Source of the DNA: G963667675 sp965197565
GTDB taxonomy: Bacteria > Chloroflexota > Dehalococcoidia > Lucifugimonadales > UBA3495
NCBI GenBank assembly: GCA_965197565.1
Contig: CBDANK010000003.1
Coordinates: 186,001-250,000, forward strand
Direction of reading: 5' to 3'
Length of the DNA stretch: 64,000 nucleotides
This document shows, piece after piece, positions 38,994 through 48,972 of the stretch. The first letter of the stretch is position 1, and each line of letters begins with the position of its first letter. A model generated the notes under the pieces. It made no database searches, had not been told where the DNA came from, and saw nothing but the letters and a program-made list of their open reading frames with translations. The translations under genes were made by a program, and so were the position numbers.

Positions 38994-39350
38994 ATGCGAC
39001 ACAACAGCAACGACAAGACGGTGGATCGCAACTACGTCCAGAAGTGGCGGTTCCTCATCAGCGAGTACGAACTGGTCAAGGCGAAGAAACACCCTCGGTT
39101 CCGGTTCGTGCAGGACTTCTACAACTTCCATGATACCAACAGACAGACCTTCGCTAAGTACTACAACCGCTTCCGACAGTTAGGGTCCGACGAGGCGCTG
39201 CTTCCGCTGAAGCGGGGACCCAAGTGGAAGAGCCGCCGCACTCTCCCCCTCATCGAGCACAAGGTACTCGAACAGCGTCGCAAGGGTATCAACCGCTACG
39301 AGATATATGCCATACTCTTTCCCAGATGGCAACCCATTAGACGTTCACCT
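38994..39350 (+). pseudogene. IS481-like transposase, N-terminal fragment
   Basis: An ATG after GGAGGCGAG starts MRHNSNDKTVDRNYVQKWRF, followed by the helix-turn-helix RQTFAKYYNRFRQLGSDEAL, KRGPKWKSRR and KVLEQRRKGINRYEIYAILF, the N-terminal half of an IS481-type transposase. The frame is cut at 39351 by the left end of an ISAs1 element. No catalytic part is present. Confidence 0.7.
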
Positions 39351-39589
39351 CAGGGCAATCGCATTTTGTTTATGGTACAAGGAAAGGGTTAAGGTAGCGA
39401 AGGTGAACCAGTGGGTGGAGGTGCGGTGTGGCGGAACTGGAAGATGGGTTGATCCCTATTGCGGAGCATTTTGGGAAGTTAGAGGACCCCAGAAATGGGC
39501 GGGCCAAACGCCACGAATTGCTGGACATCATCGTCATCACCCTGTGTGCCGTCATCTGCGGCGCGGACAACTGGGTGGAGATCGAGGAT
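39351..39589 (+). mobile_element. ISAs1 left-end fragment
   Basis: Begins with the terminal repeat CAGGGCAATCGCATTTT and continues like the right end of 5913-8373 on the opposite strand. It encodes MAELEDGLIPIAEHFGKLED from GTG 39428 to EIED. It is cut at 39590 by the IS3 element; the rest of the ISAs1 is not found on the far side, so a deletion or a second insertion removed it. Confidence 0.82.
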
Positions 39590-40888
39590 TGAGGTGGACC
39601 GGTTAGTTGGACAGAATTAAGGCAGAGTTAAGTGAGGGTCCCTCCGCTCCCGCATAAGATACCACGTCTGCTTCCGGCGACCACCTCCTGTCCTTTGACT
39701 CTTCCTCCCGGACTGTCTGATCCCCGTGGAACACCTCGGCCGGGGTCCGGTAGCCCAGGGCTTGATGGGGCCTCAGGTTATTGTAGAACCGGAAGTAGGC
39801 GCCCAGTTCCCGTCGGGCCTCGACGGCATTGACGTAGGCTTTCAGGTAGACCTCCTCGTACTTCACCGTCCGCCACAACCGCTCCACGAAGATGTTGTCG
39901 GCGTACCGGCCCTTCCCGTCCATGCTGATCTTCACTCCGCGATCCTGGAGGACCTGGGTGAACTCCCGGCTGATGAACTGGCTGCCTTGGTCGGTGTTGA
40001 ACACCTCGGGCCAGCGCTTCAGTCAGAGCCTCGGCGCAAAAGCCCGCCTCCAGCGTGTTGGACAATCGCCAGGCCACCACGTACCGGCTGTGCCAGTCCA
40101 TGATTGCCACCAGGTAGAGAAAGCCACGGGCCATGGGCAGATAGATGATGTCGGCGGCCCACACCTGGTTGAGCCGGGTGACCCTGGCGTTCCTCAACAG
40201 GTAGGGATAGACCCGATGCTCCGGCGCCGGTTGGCTGGTGCGGGGACGCCTGTAGATGGCCCGCAGCCCCATGACTCTCATCAACCGCTGCACCCGCTTC
40301 CGGCTCACCTGCTTGCCCTGCCGCTCCAGCCAGGCCTTCATCCGCCTCGACCCGTAGAAGGGGGTCTCCAGGTACTGACGGTCCATCTCCCTCATCAGGG
40401 ACAGGTCCGCTTCGGAAGCCCCCGTGGGACGGTAGTAGAGGCTGGAACGGGTCACCCCCAGCAGGGCGCACTGCCGCACTATCGGCAGGGACGGATGCTC
40501 CCGGTCCACCATCTCCCGCCGACGGCCCGGACTCATGGACCGGACCTCTCCGCCAAGAAATCCCGCTCCACCTTAGCTGGCCGATCTCCTGGTACAACCG
40601 GGCGACCAAGGCGGCGTCGTTCTTGGCCTTCTGCTCCTTGCCGTTGCCGAAGACGCCGGCGGCTCCTTCGGTCAGGGCTTTCTTCCAAGCTTGAATCTGC
40701 CCGGGGTGGACCTCGTACCGGGCGGCCAGTTGGGCCACCGTCTCGTCGCCCTTCACCGCCTCCAGAGCCACCTTGGCCTTGAGGGCCGGGCTGTGCTTTC
40801 TGCGTTCTTTCGACATTTCCTGCTCCTTCCCGACAGCTGCCGCTGTCTTCAGTTTAGGAGCGGGGCTCCCCACTAACCAAAACTGTCA
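39590..40888 (-). mobile_element. IS3-family element
   Basis: Imperfect inverted ends of the TG...CA type: TGAGGTGGACCGGTTAGTTG on the left (39590) and, inverted, TGACAGTTTTGGTTAGTGG on the right (to 40888). It interrupts an ISAs1 fragment on the left and abuts an IS110 gene on the right. Confidence 0.78.
39603..40816 (-). pseudogene. IS3 transposase OrfA/OrfB with frameshifts
   Basis: OrfA starts at ATG 40816 (MSKERRKHSPALKAKVALEA, QLAARYEVHPGQIQAWKKAL). A base is missing near 40575 (CAGCTAAGG for CAGCTGAAGG), so the leucine-zipper end KVERDFLAERSG is out of frame. OrfB follows (MSPGRRREMVDREHPSLPIV, NQVWAADIIYLPMARGFLYL with Asp) and is broken again near 40010. The last part, FNTDQGSQFISREFTQVLQD (Asp) and YADNIFVERLWRTVKYEEVY (Glu), is in the original frame of neither. 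Two shifts make it inactive. Confidence 0.82.
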
Positions 40889-42288
40889 CGCTGGCGCGAC
40901 CTCTGATGGGTGGGGTACAGCCGAAGCCAAGGGACCTGGTATTGGCACCAACTGGTAGCCCAGTTGCGCGGCTCGGTGTTTTGCGGTGCGCAGTGCTCTA
41001 TGCCGGTACTGACTCTCGTAGTATTCGGCTCCGGAGTCCACGTACTGCTGGCCGTAGCGCAGCATGGAGTAGATGATCCGGGCCAGCTTGTGGGCCGTGG
41101 CCGTGATGGCCTTGGGCGCACCCAGATGGGCTTTCTTCCGGCGCAGGAAGGCGCCGAGAGCGCTGTCGGAGCGGTGCAGCGCGTTGGCCGCCAGCCGCAG
41201 TGCCGCCGCCGCACGGTTGGCGCTGGCCTTGGTCTTCGAGCTGATCACTCTGCCGCCGGTGATGCGGTTGTCGGGACTCAGCCCCAGCCAGGAGGCGAAG
41301 TGCTTGGCGCTGGGCCATTTGGTCATATCGGTGCCAATCTCGCTGATCACCTTCAGGGCTGTGTAGGCGTCCACGCCGTCGACCCGGGTCAGATCCACTC
41401 CCGTCATCCGGTACAACTGGCTCTGGACATCGAAGCCGGGCGCGTTCTTCTGATTGCCCCTCCTGCCGTTGGGAGCCGGAGGTTCGCCGTCGCTGCGGTC
41501 TTCAAATCCGGCCAGTTGGGCTTCAATCTCCCGGTCGCACTCGGCTATCTTGCCCTGGTAAACCCGGTACAGTTCCACAGCTTGGGTTAGCTGGAAGAGG
41601 TGCTCATCCCGCCAGTGCCCCCGCAGCGATCGGGCTATGGTCGCCTCGTCCGCCTTGATCCGTCGGTCGCGCAGCCGGGCCAGCCTGCGGGGATTCCTCT
41701 CGCCTCTCACTATGGCCTCGATGATGTCCATGCCGGTCTTGCCCGTGATGTCGCTGATGACGTGCTGCAGCTTCACGTTCATCTCGGTCAGCGCCTTCTG
41801 CATGTGCTGGACGTGATGAGAGGCGTATTCCACCAGCATAGCCCGCTGCCGCAGGTAGCTGCGCAGGCGGCGTATATCCCCATCAGGCCGGAAGGCTCCG
41901 GACAGCAGCCCGTAGGTGTGCAGCTGTTGCAGCCACTGGCAGTCCACCACGTCGCTCTTGCGACCCGGTACATTCTTGATGCGTCTGGGGTCCACCAGCA
42001 TCACCTGGAAGCCCCGTTCTTCCAGCACCCCGAACAACGGTATCCAGTACACGCCGTGGACTCCATGGCCACGGTTGCCACGCCGCATTCAGTAAGCCAG
42101 TCCGCCAAGCGATACAGGTCCGCAGTGAAAGCCTCGAACTCTTGCACCGGCTGTTCCGAGCGGTCAGCGGGAACCGCCACGAAATGACTGGTGGCGCCCA
42201 CGTCGATGCCCGCCGAATTAAGGTTCAGCTGGGACAGTTCCGCCGGTTTCGTGCCGCTCTTGCCTCTGTTCATCGCCGCCTCCACCAT
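40886..42288 (-). pseudogene. IS110-family recombinase with one-base deletion
   Basis: The N-terminal DEDD domain starts LNLNSAGIDVGATSHFVAVP with the first catalytic Asp and reaches VATVAMEST (Glu). There one G is missing (near 42060, ACGGCGTG for ACGGGCGTG), so the frame changes. The rest is clean in the next frame: VYWIPLFGVLEERGFQVMLV, PGRKSDVVDCQWLQQLHTYG with the DVVDC acids, and the transposase_20 part RVDGVDAYTALKVISEIGTD, FASWLGLSPDNRITGG. One added base would restore it. Confidence 0.85.
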
Positions 42289-42485
42289 TACCGTGTAGGC
42301 CTATCTCCGGAGGGGGTCGCGAACTGTAGACAATCTCCCCAACGGGATCGCCCTGACCGGGGCGTCACCAATGATGCCGTCGCAAGTCTCCCGGACCATG
42401 CTCTCACCCGGGCAATACGGACCAGTGTCCACTCGGCCTCAATCCGGAGACAGGCCTCATCCTGAGCCTACACCACTTGCGCGGC
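42289..42485 (-). ncRNA. Non-coding end of the IS110 element, candidate bridge RNA locus
   Basis: About 195 bases upstream of the recombinase gene without a coding frame. Elements of the IS110 group encode a structured bridge RNA in this position. The segment holds several short GC-rich inverted stretches, such as CCGGGCAATACGG, but I cannot fold it here. The exact element border is not known. Candidate only. Confidence 0.3.
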
Positions 42486-42529
42486 TGTCCAGTTAGTCGC
42501 CTCTGCACGGCCCGGATACGGGCATAACA

Positions 42530-43666
42530 TTGCTCTCACTTAGCTACTTGTCCGATTTTCCGGGTCCACCTCACCTGGACGTGGTGCCGGTGGAAGAGGA
42601 GGAGAAGTGGCGGTTTCCTCCATTCAGCGCCACGGTGGCCGATGGCCGGGTCTTTGGCCGCGGCGCGTCGGATTGCAAGGCCTTGCTCGCCTGCCAATTG
42701 ATCGCCTTGCGAATTCTCAAGCGGAATGGCGTCCAACTCAAAGACAGCCTGATCCTGGCCTCCTGCGCCGATGAGGAGCATGGCGGCCGCTACGGGTTTG
42801 GCTGGATGGCCGAAAATCACCCGGAGAAGCTGGCGGCTCATCTGGCCGTGAACGAGGGCGGTGGAGTTCCCATCGAGTCGGCAGGGAACCTCACTTATCT
42901 GCTGGGAGTGGGCGAGAAAGGCCGCTTGCAGTTGGAGATTGAGGTCCGGGGCTCGAGTGCCCATGCGTCAACTCCGTGGCAGGGCACGAACGCCCTGTTC
43001 GCTCTGTCGGAAGTCGTGAAAAGGATTGAATCCTACGAGCCGGAGCGTGACACTTCCACCAGCTTGTTCCAGCACCTGTCCGTTTTCGCCATCGAAGACA
43101 GGCCGTCGGCGGCAAACATCGACCAGATTGTCGCGGACACCGAGGATGGGAACCCCCGGTTCGCCTCGATTATGAGGGCGCTATCGCGCATGACCATCAC
43201 GCCCGCCATGATTCAGGGGGGCATCAAATCCAACAGCGTTCCCGAGTCGGTCCGCCTGACCTGCGATGTTCGGACGCTGCCCCATCAGGACGAAGCCTAG
43301 GTCCGGCAGGAGTTGGGCAAGATACTCGATGGGATTCCGGGGGTGGAGATTGACATCGATTATATGTCGATTCCCAACGCCTCTCCCTTTGAGACCGACT
43401 TCGCCCAGCGAATCCAGATTAGCACCGCCAAGGCCCTTGACCGGGACGACATCCAGTGGGTCCCCTCGCTGAGCACCGGGTTTACCGACTCCCGCTTTAC
43501 CCGCAACCTGGGGACCACCACCTATGGCATGGTCGGCTCCCACCCCGACGACGACCCAATGCTCGCCAACATTCACGGGACCGACGAATCGGTGGGTATC
43601 CAAAGCCTGATGAGCGGCACACGAATCATGCTGGCGCTGGCCTACGACATCCTGGCTGTAGAGTAG
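42530..43666 (+). pseudogene. M20-family metallopeptidase, N-terminally truncated with internal stop
   Basis: The body of an M20/ArgE-DapE-type peptidase. PPHLDVVPVEEEEKWRFPPF contains the metal His and Asp, GRGASDCKALLACQLIALRI the bridging Asp, ASCADEEHGG the catalytic Glu pair. The dimerisation domain follows (RGSSAHASTPWQGTNALFAL). A TAG at 43298-43300 interrupts the same frame (DEA-stop-VRQELGKILDGI), and SLSTGFTDSRF plus NIHGTDESVG finish the catalytic domain. The first 60-80 residues are missing and replaced by IS110 flank. Dead gene. Confidence 0.85.
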
Positions 43667-43862
43667 GCGCTGTTGCGCTTACTGATACGTAAATGAGTCA
43701 CGTGTCAGTAAATCCTGAATTATTTCGGTCAATACATCGGCGGGCCCTCCCGGATATTGAGGCCCTCCCTGATGCCGCTTACCGTGCGAGTGAGAAAACC
43801 TGTCCGCTCACGGGCGCCAATGACCGGCGCAATTCATTAAGTCCATTCCCGACGGGGGTCCT

Positions 43863-44690
43863 ATGCCAGCTCCCAGAGTGATTTACCGGCCCAAACCCGG
43901 CAGCCCCATTGACGTTGACCGGGAATTCTACGGACGCTTGGGGCAGGAAACGGAGACCCGGAGCTTGGTCGAACAGTTCGTGGTGCCGGTACGCTCCGGT
44001 AAAGCATGGCCGGTTTTGGCAGGCCAGGTATGCCGCGTCGTCGTGGTGGAAGGTGCGCAGGTGGCCGACTTCAACGCGTGGAACCTGAACAATCCCCGGG
44101 AACGGTTCTGGGCGGCCCGTACCAAGCAGTTGCACCGGGCCCACGTCACCACATTCGACCGGCTGTGGTCATGTCTCCCGTACCTGCGGCCCATGCTTAC
44201 CATCACCGGCGACACGGTGGACTATCCCCTCGACGAGGACGGCGCCGGATGTCATGACCTCCTGGGCACCCGCTGCGATCCTTATGTTCACAAACTGCTG
44301 AACGGTGAGGACTTCGACTACTGCTGCCACTCAAACCTAGTGCGGGCAATCACTCCCTACCATCTTAACGAGAGCGACGTCCACGACGTGCTCAACATAT
44401 TCCAGGTGACCGGACTTACCCGGGACGACCGTTACTTCGTGAAACCTTCGCCGGCGAAGCAGGGGGGCTACTTCGAATTCTTCGCCGAGATAGACCTGCT
44501 TTGCGCCATTTCCACATGTCCCCACGGAGACCTGTCGGTCCAGGTTTGGGGAGAAGACGCCGACGACCCCATCGACACCTGCCACCCCTTGGGCGTCGAA
44601 ATTTATCAACCTTCTCCGCGACTACTGGAAGGTTGGCAGTCGCCTTCATCGGTCGACTACTGTGGCAGCCACGGACTTGACCGTCCATGA
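43863..44690 (+). CDS. DUF1989 (urea carboxylase-associated family) protein
   Basis: A 275-residue protein of the DUF1989 family, often found with urea or amine catabolism and aminomethyltransferase-like functions. Family marks are GKAWPVLAGQVCRVVVVEGA, QVADFNAWNLNNPRERFWAA, CHDLLGTRCDPY and the conserved CC in EDFDYCCHSNLVRAI. Several Cys and His residues could bind metal. Length and frame are normal. It is followed after 67 bases by an SDR gene in the same direction, perhaps one transcript. The biochemical activity is unknown. Confidence 0.88.
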   Translation: MPAPRVIYRPKPGSPIDVDREFYGRLGQETETRSLVEQFVVPVRSGKAWPVLAGQVCRVVVVEGAQVADFNAWNLNNPRERFWAARTKQLHRAHVTTFDRLWSCLPYLRPMLTITGDTVDYPLDEDGAGCHDLLGTRCDPYVHKLLNGEDFDYCCHSNLVRAITPYHLNESDVHDVLNIFQVTGLTRDDRYFVKPSPAKQGGYFEFFAEIDLLCAISTCPHGDLSVQVWGEDADDPIDTCHPLGVEIYQPSPRLLEGWQSPSSVDYCGSHGLDRP

Positions 44691-44757
44691 GATTCCGGTG
44701 ACCCGTATGCGGTGAGCTGGTCAAACCATCAACCAAAGGAATTGGCCGGAGGAAAAG

Positions 44758-45588
44758 ATGATAGTAGTAACCGGAGCGGCGGGAAGGCTGGGACGCCGGG
44801 TGGTGCAGTTGCTGGTGGACCAGAACAAGGAAATCCTGGCGACAGACCAGGTGGCTGCCGATGACCTCCCGGCGGAGTTTGTGCGTTGCAGACTCCAGGA
44901 CGCCAAGGCAGTGGAGGATGTTCTCAAGGGCGCGGAAGCCGTCGTTCACATGGGAGCCATCCCCGGGCCGCTGCGGGAAGACCCGAGGGTCATTTTCGAA
45001 AATAACGTGACCAGCGACTTCAACGTAATGATGTCGGCGGCGGAGTTGGGACTGCGGCGCGTGGTGTTCTCGTCCAGCGCCTTCGGCATGGGGTGGGCCC
45101 ACGACGGGAGCGCTTTCGTGCCGCTGTACCTGCCATTGGACGAGGAACATCCCATGATGCCCTTTGAGCCCTATGGCCTCACCAAGCAGGTTGGAGAAGA
45201 TATCGGCAGGATGATCGCCCGCAATTCGGCCACCACGGTCGTCAGCCTGCGGTTTACCAATGTGGCCCTTCCGGAAGTCCAAGCGGAGTTCCCCTGGCCG
45301 GTACCCACGCCAGAGAATCCCCTGACGCTGGTGATGTGGGCCTACGCTGATGCCAGGGACGTGGCCGAGGCTCACGTGCTGGCGTTGGATGCGGAGATAG
45401 GGGAGTATGAAGCTTTCATGCTCGCCCAGCCCTCCAGCCGATTCAAAGAGCCTACGATTGACCTGGTCAAGAACAACTTTGGCGACCGGGTGGAGATACG
45501 GGAAGGGCTGAGCGGCACCGCCAGCGTAATCAGTACTGAAAAGGCGCAGCGACTGCTGGCCTGGAGACCTCGCTACGACTGGCGGTAA
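44758..45588 (+). CDS. NAD(P)-dependent epimerase/dehydratase (extended SDR)
   Basis: A 276-residue extended short-chain dehydrogenase. The Rossmann loop is TGAAGRLGRR at 5-14, an acidic Asp30 favours NAD, and the catalytic set is Ser107 (FSSSAFG), Tyr139 and Lys143 (YGLTK). Overall it resembles uronate dehydrogenases and related sugar epimerases, but the substrate pocket is not diagnostic. It starts with ATG directly behind GGAGGAAAAG, 67 bases after the DUF1989 gene. Intact. Confidence 0.88.
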   Translation: MIVVTGAAGRLGRRVVQLLVDQNKEILATDQVAADDLPAEFVRCRLQDAKAVEDVLKGAEAVVHMGAIPGPLREDPRVIFENNVTSDFNVMMSAAELGLRRVVFSSSAFGMGWAHDGSAFVPLYLPLDEEHPMMPFEPYGLTKQVGEDIGRMIARNSATTVVSLRFTNVALPEVQAEFPWPVPTPENPLTLVMWAYADARDVAEAHVLALDAEIGEYEAFMLAQPSSRFKEPTIDLVKNNFGDRVEIREGLSGTASVISTEKAQRLLAWRPRYDWR

Positions 45589-45677
45589 AGGCCGGCTCCG
45601 GCGGACGCCCGGCAGACCGTGTGATATATTCCCTATGCCGCTGCACCCGCCGGCGCAGATTCAAGGAGGTCAGGAAG

Positions 45678-46714
45678 ATGGTCGACAAGGAACAGGACTG
45701 GGAGTACGGCCTGCGCGCCGAGGGACACGGGAACGAGGGTGAAAAGGCCAGGCCGGTCGTGATCGGCGAGAACGGCTTCCACTACCGGGTCTCGGGCGAG
45801 AACTGGGGCCAGCTTCCCGAAGGGTGCGTCTACAGGGAAGGAACGGCCGTCGCGGTGGACTCGAAGGACCAAGTCTACGTCTTCAACCGCGGTACCATAC
45901 CGATGCTCGTGTTCGACCACCCATGGCAACCTGCTGCGCACGTGGGGCGATGGGGTCTTCGCCAACCCCCACGGCGTGACCATCGCGCCGGACGACACCG
46001 TCTTCTGCGTGGACAACGGCGACAGCACGGTCCGGCAGTTCACGCCCGACGGCGAGCTGCTGATGACCCTCGGTACGCCCCACAAGCCCAGCCCCCAGGA
46101 TGAGCGGCGAACCGTTCAGCGTTCCCGCCCACGTGGCTTTTGACCGGCGTACCGGAGAATTCTACGTGGCCGACGGCTATTCCAACGCCAGGGTGCACAA
46201 GTACTCACCCGAGGGCAAGCTCCTCTTCTCGTGGGGCGAATCGGGCACCGGGGACGGCCAGTTCAACATCGTCCACAACGTCGAGGTAGACAACGATGGC
46301 TGGGTATACGTCGCCGACCGCGAGAACCATCGCATCCAGGTCTTCAGCTCCGGTGGGAAATACGAGACCCAGTGGGGCAACCTCTCCCGCGCCGCCGCCA
46401 TCTGCATCGGCGACCGGGCGGGCGAGGAACTGATATATATCGGCGAGTACTTCTGCGGGATCGCCACCAACGACATCGGCACCGATCTCGGCCCCCACGT
46501 GACAGTGATGGACACCAAGGGCAAGGTCCTGGCCAGGGTCGGGCGGGAGAGCTACGGCGACCAATCGGGGCGGTTCTATTCCCCCCACGGGATAGCCGTG
46601 GACTCCAGGGGAGACCTGTACGTGGCGGAGGTGTCTTGGACCGACTACGGCCGGCACATGGCACCACCCCGCGAGCTGCGGTCGATGCAGAAGCTGGTCA
46701 GGGTTCTGGATTAG
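45678..46714 (+). pseudogene. NHL-repeat protein with two frameshifts
   Basis: ATG 45678 follows GGAGG. The start GENGFHYRVSGENWGQLPEG, YREGTAVAVDSKDQVYVFNR begins a beta-propeller of NHL repeats. Near 45921 the frame moves by one to GNLLRTWGDGVFANPHGVTI and DTVFCVDNGDSTVRQFTPDG, and near 46098 again to MSGEPFSVPAHVAFDRRTGE. The later repeats are clean: NVEVDNDGWVYVADRENHRI and GIAVDSRGDLYVAEVSW. The family (peptidylglycine-lyase-like NHL proteins) is recognised; in its current form the gene would give a truncated product unless the shifts are sequence errors. Confidence 0.8.
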
Positions 46715-46725
46715 CTGGCGGCAGA

Positions 46726-46900
46726 TGTCCACCAAACTGGACAAAATCAAGAACCTTCATTCGGCGGACTCAATAGACACGGAAAGCTTAAGTACTCGTG
46801 GGCGGTCGGTTTGGGCCCATTCAAGATTGCTGGACAGTAGCGTACCTGCCGGAGAGGGTGGGGCCGTAGGGAACGGCGTGGCGCGCAGCCTAGGTGACGA
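46726..46900 (+). repeat. Dispersed intergenic repeat, copy B
   Basis: Aligns along its whole length with copy A (9486-9667): ACAAAATCAAGAACCTTCAT, TACTCGTGGGCGGTCGG, TGGACAGTAGCGTACC and GGCGTGGCGCGCAGCCTAGG. It shows the uninterrupted right end that in copy A is split by an IS630. Confidence 0.7.
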
Positions 46901-46906
46901 ACCCGG

Positions 46907-47626
46907 CTATGCCGTCCGGAGCTGAGCTATTTCTCGATAGAGAGCCGTCATATCCCTGAGTACCGGCCTAGCTCCTTCAACCCAAGGGCATTCTACATTC
47001 GCTGTCAGGAGACCAACTGTACGTAGCACCTGCCCAAGTTGCTCTAGGAGACAGAGGAACGTCACATTAACTTGTACATCATCGTAGTGACCACCAGGGA
47101 GTAAAGTCCGCCGTACAGTTGTGAGTGCCAACAGGCTTCGACGCCGTGGGTGTGCGGCTCTTTCGCTGAGGAATCCGTATTTCTCATCCCACACTTTTTT
47201 GGCTTCGGGGGAAATTCGTTCAGCCATTTTGCCATAGGTCAAGTCTCCACTGCTGATAGATCCTTTATCATCGAGTAGCGCGTCCAACGTTGGAGGATGG
47301 GTTTCTGCGTCTTCTGCAACAAGCTGGTCCTCCATGCCCATTCGTACCAGTACCGACGCCTGCTGGTAGTAGCCGCGTTCCAATAACTGTCTGGCAATGT
47401 GCAGTGAATTGAAACTTCTCACGGCAAGGAACATTTGGGCATCTTCCAGTCGGCTATCTGGTCGTTGCTTCTCATAGGCGAAAGCATCTAAGCCTTGGAG
47501 AATCTGATCGAGGGCGGCATCGACAACTTCAAGCTCACGACCATGGTTCATTCGTATCTGAGATGAAACGTCGTTTTCGTTCGACTCAATCACTCTCATG
47601 TGGCGTTGTCTGAACTCAGCAGACAT
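46907..47626 (-). CDS. Hypothetical helical protein (DUF5677-like?)
   Basis: A 239-residue protein. ATG 47626 is chosen because AGGAGGAG lies 6-8 bases upstream; an upstream extension runs antisense through other features. The sequence is helical: LEDAQMFLAVRSFNSLHIAR, QLLERGYYQQASVLVRMGME and DQLVAEDAETHPPT, a pattern resembling DUF5677-type proteins, followed by KKVWDEKYGFLSERAAHPRR with a conserved-looking SERAAHPR. Such proteins are often found in accessory regions; function is unknown. It stands alone, flanked by copies B and C of the dispersed repeat. Confidence 0.65.
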   Translation of the reverse strand: MSAEFRQRHMRVIESNENDVSSQIRMNHGRELEVVDAALDQILQGLDAFAYEKQRPDSRLEDAQMFLAVRSFNSLHIARQLLERGYYQQASVLVRMGMEDQLVAEDAETHPPTLDALLDDKGSISSGDLTYGKMAERISPEAKKVWDEKYGFLSERAAHPRRRSLLALTTVRRTLLPGGHYDDVQVNVTFLCLLEQLGQVLRTVGLLTANVECPWVEGARPVLRDMTALYREIAQLRTA

Positions 47627-47766
47627 TGACTCTCCTCCTGAAATGCCCTCGCGATGCGGTTCGGCGCATGATCGGACGCTCAGTTCGTCAGCGGGCATCC
47701 TAACAGGCTGCGGAAGGAAGGCAAGGCGCTCAGCCGCAGTGTATGGAGCCTCGACCGTGTCCGTAC

Positions 47767-47855
47767 AAACTTTGGCAAACGTACAAATTGTAGAACCTTC
47801 ATCCGCCGGACACAATAGACACGAAAGCCTGAGGTACTCGTGGGCGGTCGGACTA
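47767..47855 (+). repeat. Dispersed intergenic repeat, partial copy C
   Basis: GTAGAACCTTCATCCGCCGG, ACACAATAGACACG and GGTACTCGTGGGCGGTCGG align with the middle of copy B. The right half is missing. Confidence 0.6.
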
Positions 47856-48118
47856 GGAGGCAGTTGACTAGCTCCAGCAGGTCCATCCTTTCCTTGACCA
47901 CCGTTGTCCTCCTTTCTTGAGCTTTCTTCTTTGCCCGCTAAGGATGACGCGGTGGTCTCTCTTTCTCCAGACCCTCTCCCTCTTACACCACTTCCTGGGA
48001 CTCTACTCCAGAGGGTGGTGGCGCATAATGACCATATTGATGCAGTCGCTGAATTTGTCAACAACTTCGGCCTAGTTAGGAGGGGAATTGCCTTTTGCTG
48101 AGGTTCGCATAAGAACTG

Positions 48119-48745
48119 TTGCTGTTGTTGGAAGACCAGAGCGGGAAGTTTTTGCGCTTGCCCGACCGGTCCCTGCAATATGCCCTGGCCGGCAGTGTCC
48201 TCATGGACTTGACCTTGGAGGGCCGCATAGACACCGACCCTGACCGGCTCATCCTGGTGGATTCCACACCCACGGGCGACGACCTGTTGGACCCGATACT
48301 GGCAGACATCGTAAACGGCGGCGACCATGACGTTCATTATTGGCTGACACACGCCGCCGTTCGTGCCTGGCAAATCCAGGACAAGGCTCTGGCCCGGCTG
48401 GTTTCTCGCGACATCCTGGACCAGCGCGGGGATGATTATCACTGGGTCTTCCGGTTTGACTGGAGCGCCCGCAAGTGGCGCCGGTCCCGGGTCTATCCCG
48501 TCATTGACGGCGAGGCCAGGAAGGAGGTCAAGGTCAGGATTCTGGCCGAACTGTTCGACGGAGATATTCCCGACCCTCGGGATGTGATGATCATTAGCCT
48601 GGCGGACGCCTGTGGGCTGTTCCCCAAGTTGCTCACACCGCAACAGTTGAAAAGGGCGACGCCCCGCATGGAATTGCTGCGCAGCCTGGAACTACTTAGC
48701 CGCGGAGTCTTCCAGTTGATCGGGGAAGTAGAGCTCTCTAGCTAG
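48119..48745 (+). CDS. GPP34 (Golgi phosphoprotein 3)-like family protein
   Basis: A 208-codon frame from TTG 48119. The match to bacterial GPP34-family proteins is clear: GKFLRLPDRSLQYALAGSVL, MDLTLEGRIDTDPDRLILVD, PTGDDLLDPILADI, YPVIDGEARKEVKVRILAEL and IPDPRDVMIISLADACGLF. Family members bind phosphoinositides in eukaryotes; the bacterial role is unknown. The normal N-terminus (about 8 more residues, AEELLLLL-like) seems disturbed: a ribosome site AGGAGGGG and TTG near 48088 lead into LPFAE in another frame, and the in-frame codon before GAACTG is TAA. The first residues may therefore be altered or the gene weakly expressed. Confidence 0.75.
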   Translation: MLLLEDQSGKFLRLPDRSLQYALAGSVLMDLTLEGRIDTDPDRLILVDSTPTGDDLLDPILADIVNGGDHDVHYWLTHAAVRAWQIQDKALARLVSRDILDQRGDDYHWVFRFDWSARKWRRSRVYPVIDGEARKEVKVRILAELFDGDIPDPRDVMIISLADACGLFPKLLTPQQLKRATPRMELLRSLELLSRGVFQLIGEVELSS

Positions 48746-48972
48746 GAAGGGAGCTCCGGTTGCTTCGACCCATGAATGGATGGCTCGCTGGCCAGTAGTA
48801 TCCTCAGCCCGGCTACGGATGCGACGGCGTCTTCGCCGAGACCGAGTAGGTCCCGCACAACGCGCTGATCCATCTCAATTATTACTCCGCCCTTTACAGC
48901 CGGCCGCTTAAACGGACATTTTCCCTGAACAGCGATACGGTGCCAGCACCATTCAACGCTGTCCTCCATCAA
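48742..48972 (-). CDS. Small hypothetical protein coupled to the methyltransferase-like gene
   Basis: A 76-residue frame whose ATG overlaps the stop of the upstream spermidine-synthase-like gene (ATGA), suggesting coupled translation. No motif is recognised; the C-terminal half (DLLGLGEDAVASVAGLRILL) is hydrophobic and helical. Its 3' end overlaps the end of the convergent GPP34-like gene by 4 bases. Could be real or a chance frame. Confidence 0.35.
   Translation of the reverse strand: MMEDSVEWCWHRIAVQGKCPFKRPAVKGGVIIEMDQRVVRDLLGLGEDAVASVAGLRILLASEPSIHGSKQPELPS

Noticed and set aside
46907..48643. A single 578-codon minus-strand frame
   Set aside because: Only the last 239 codons have protein-like composition and a strong ribosome site; the rest is antisense to the GPP34-like gene and a dispersed repeat.
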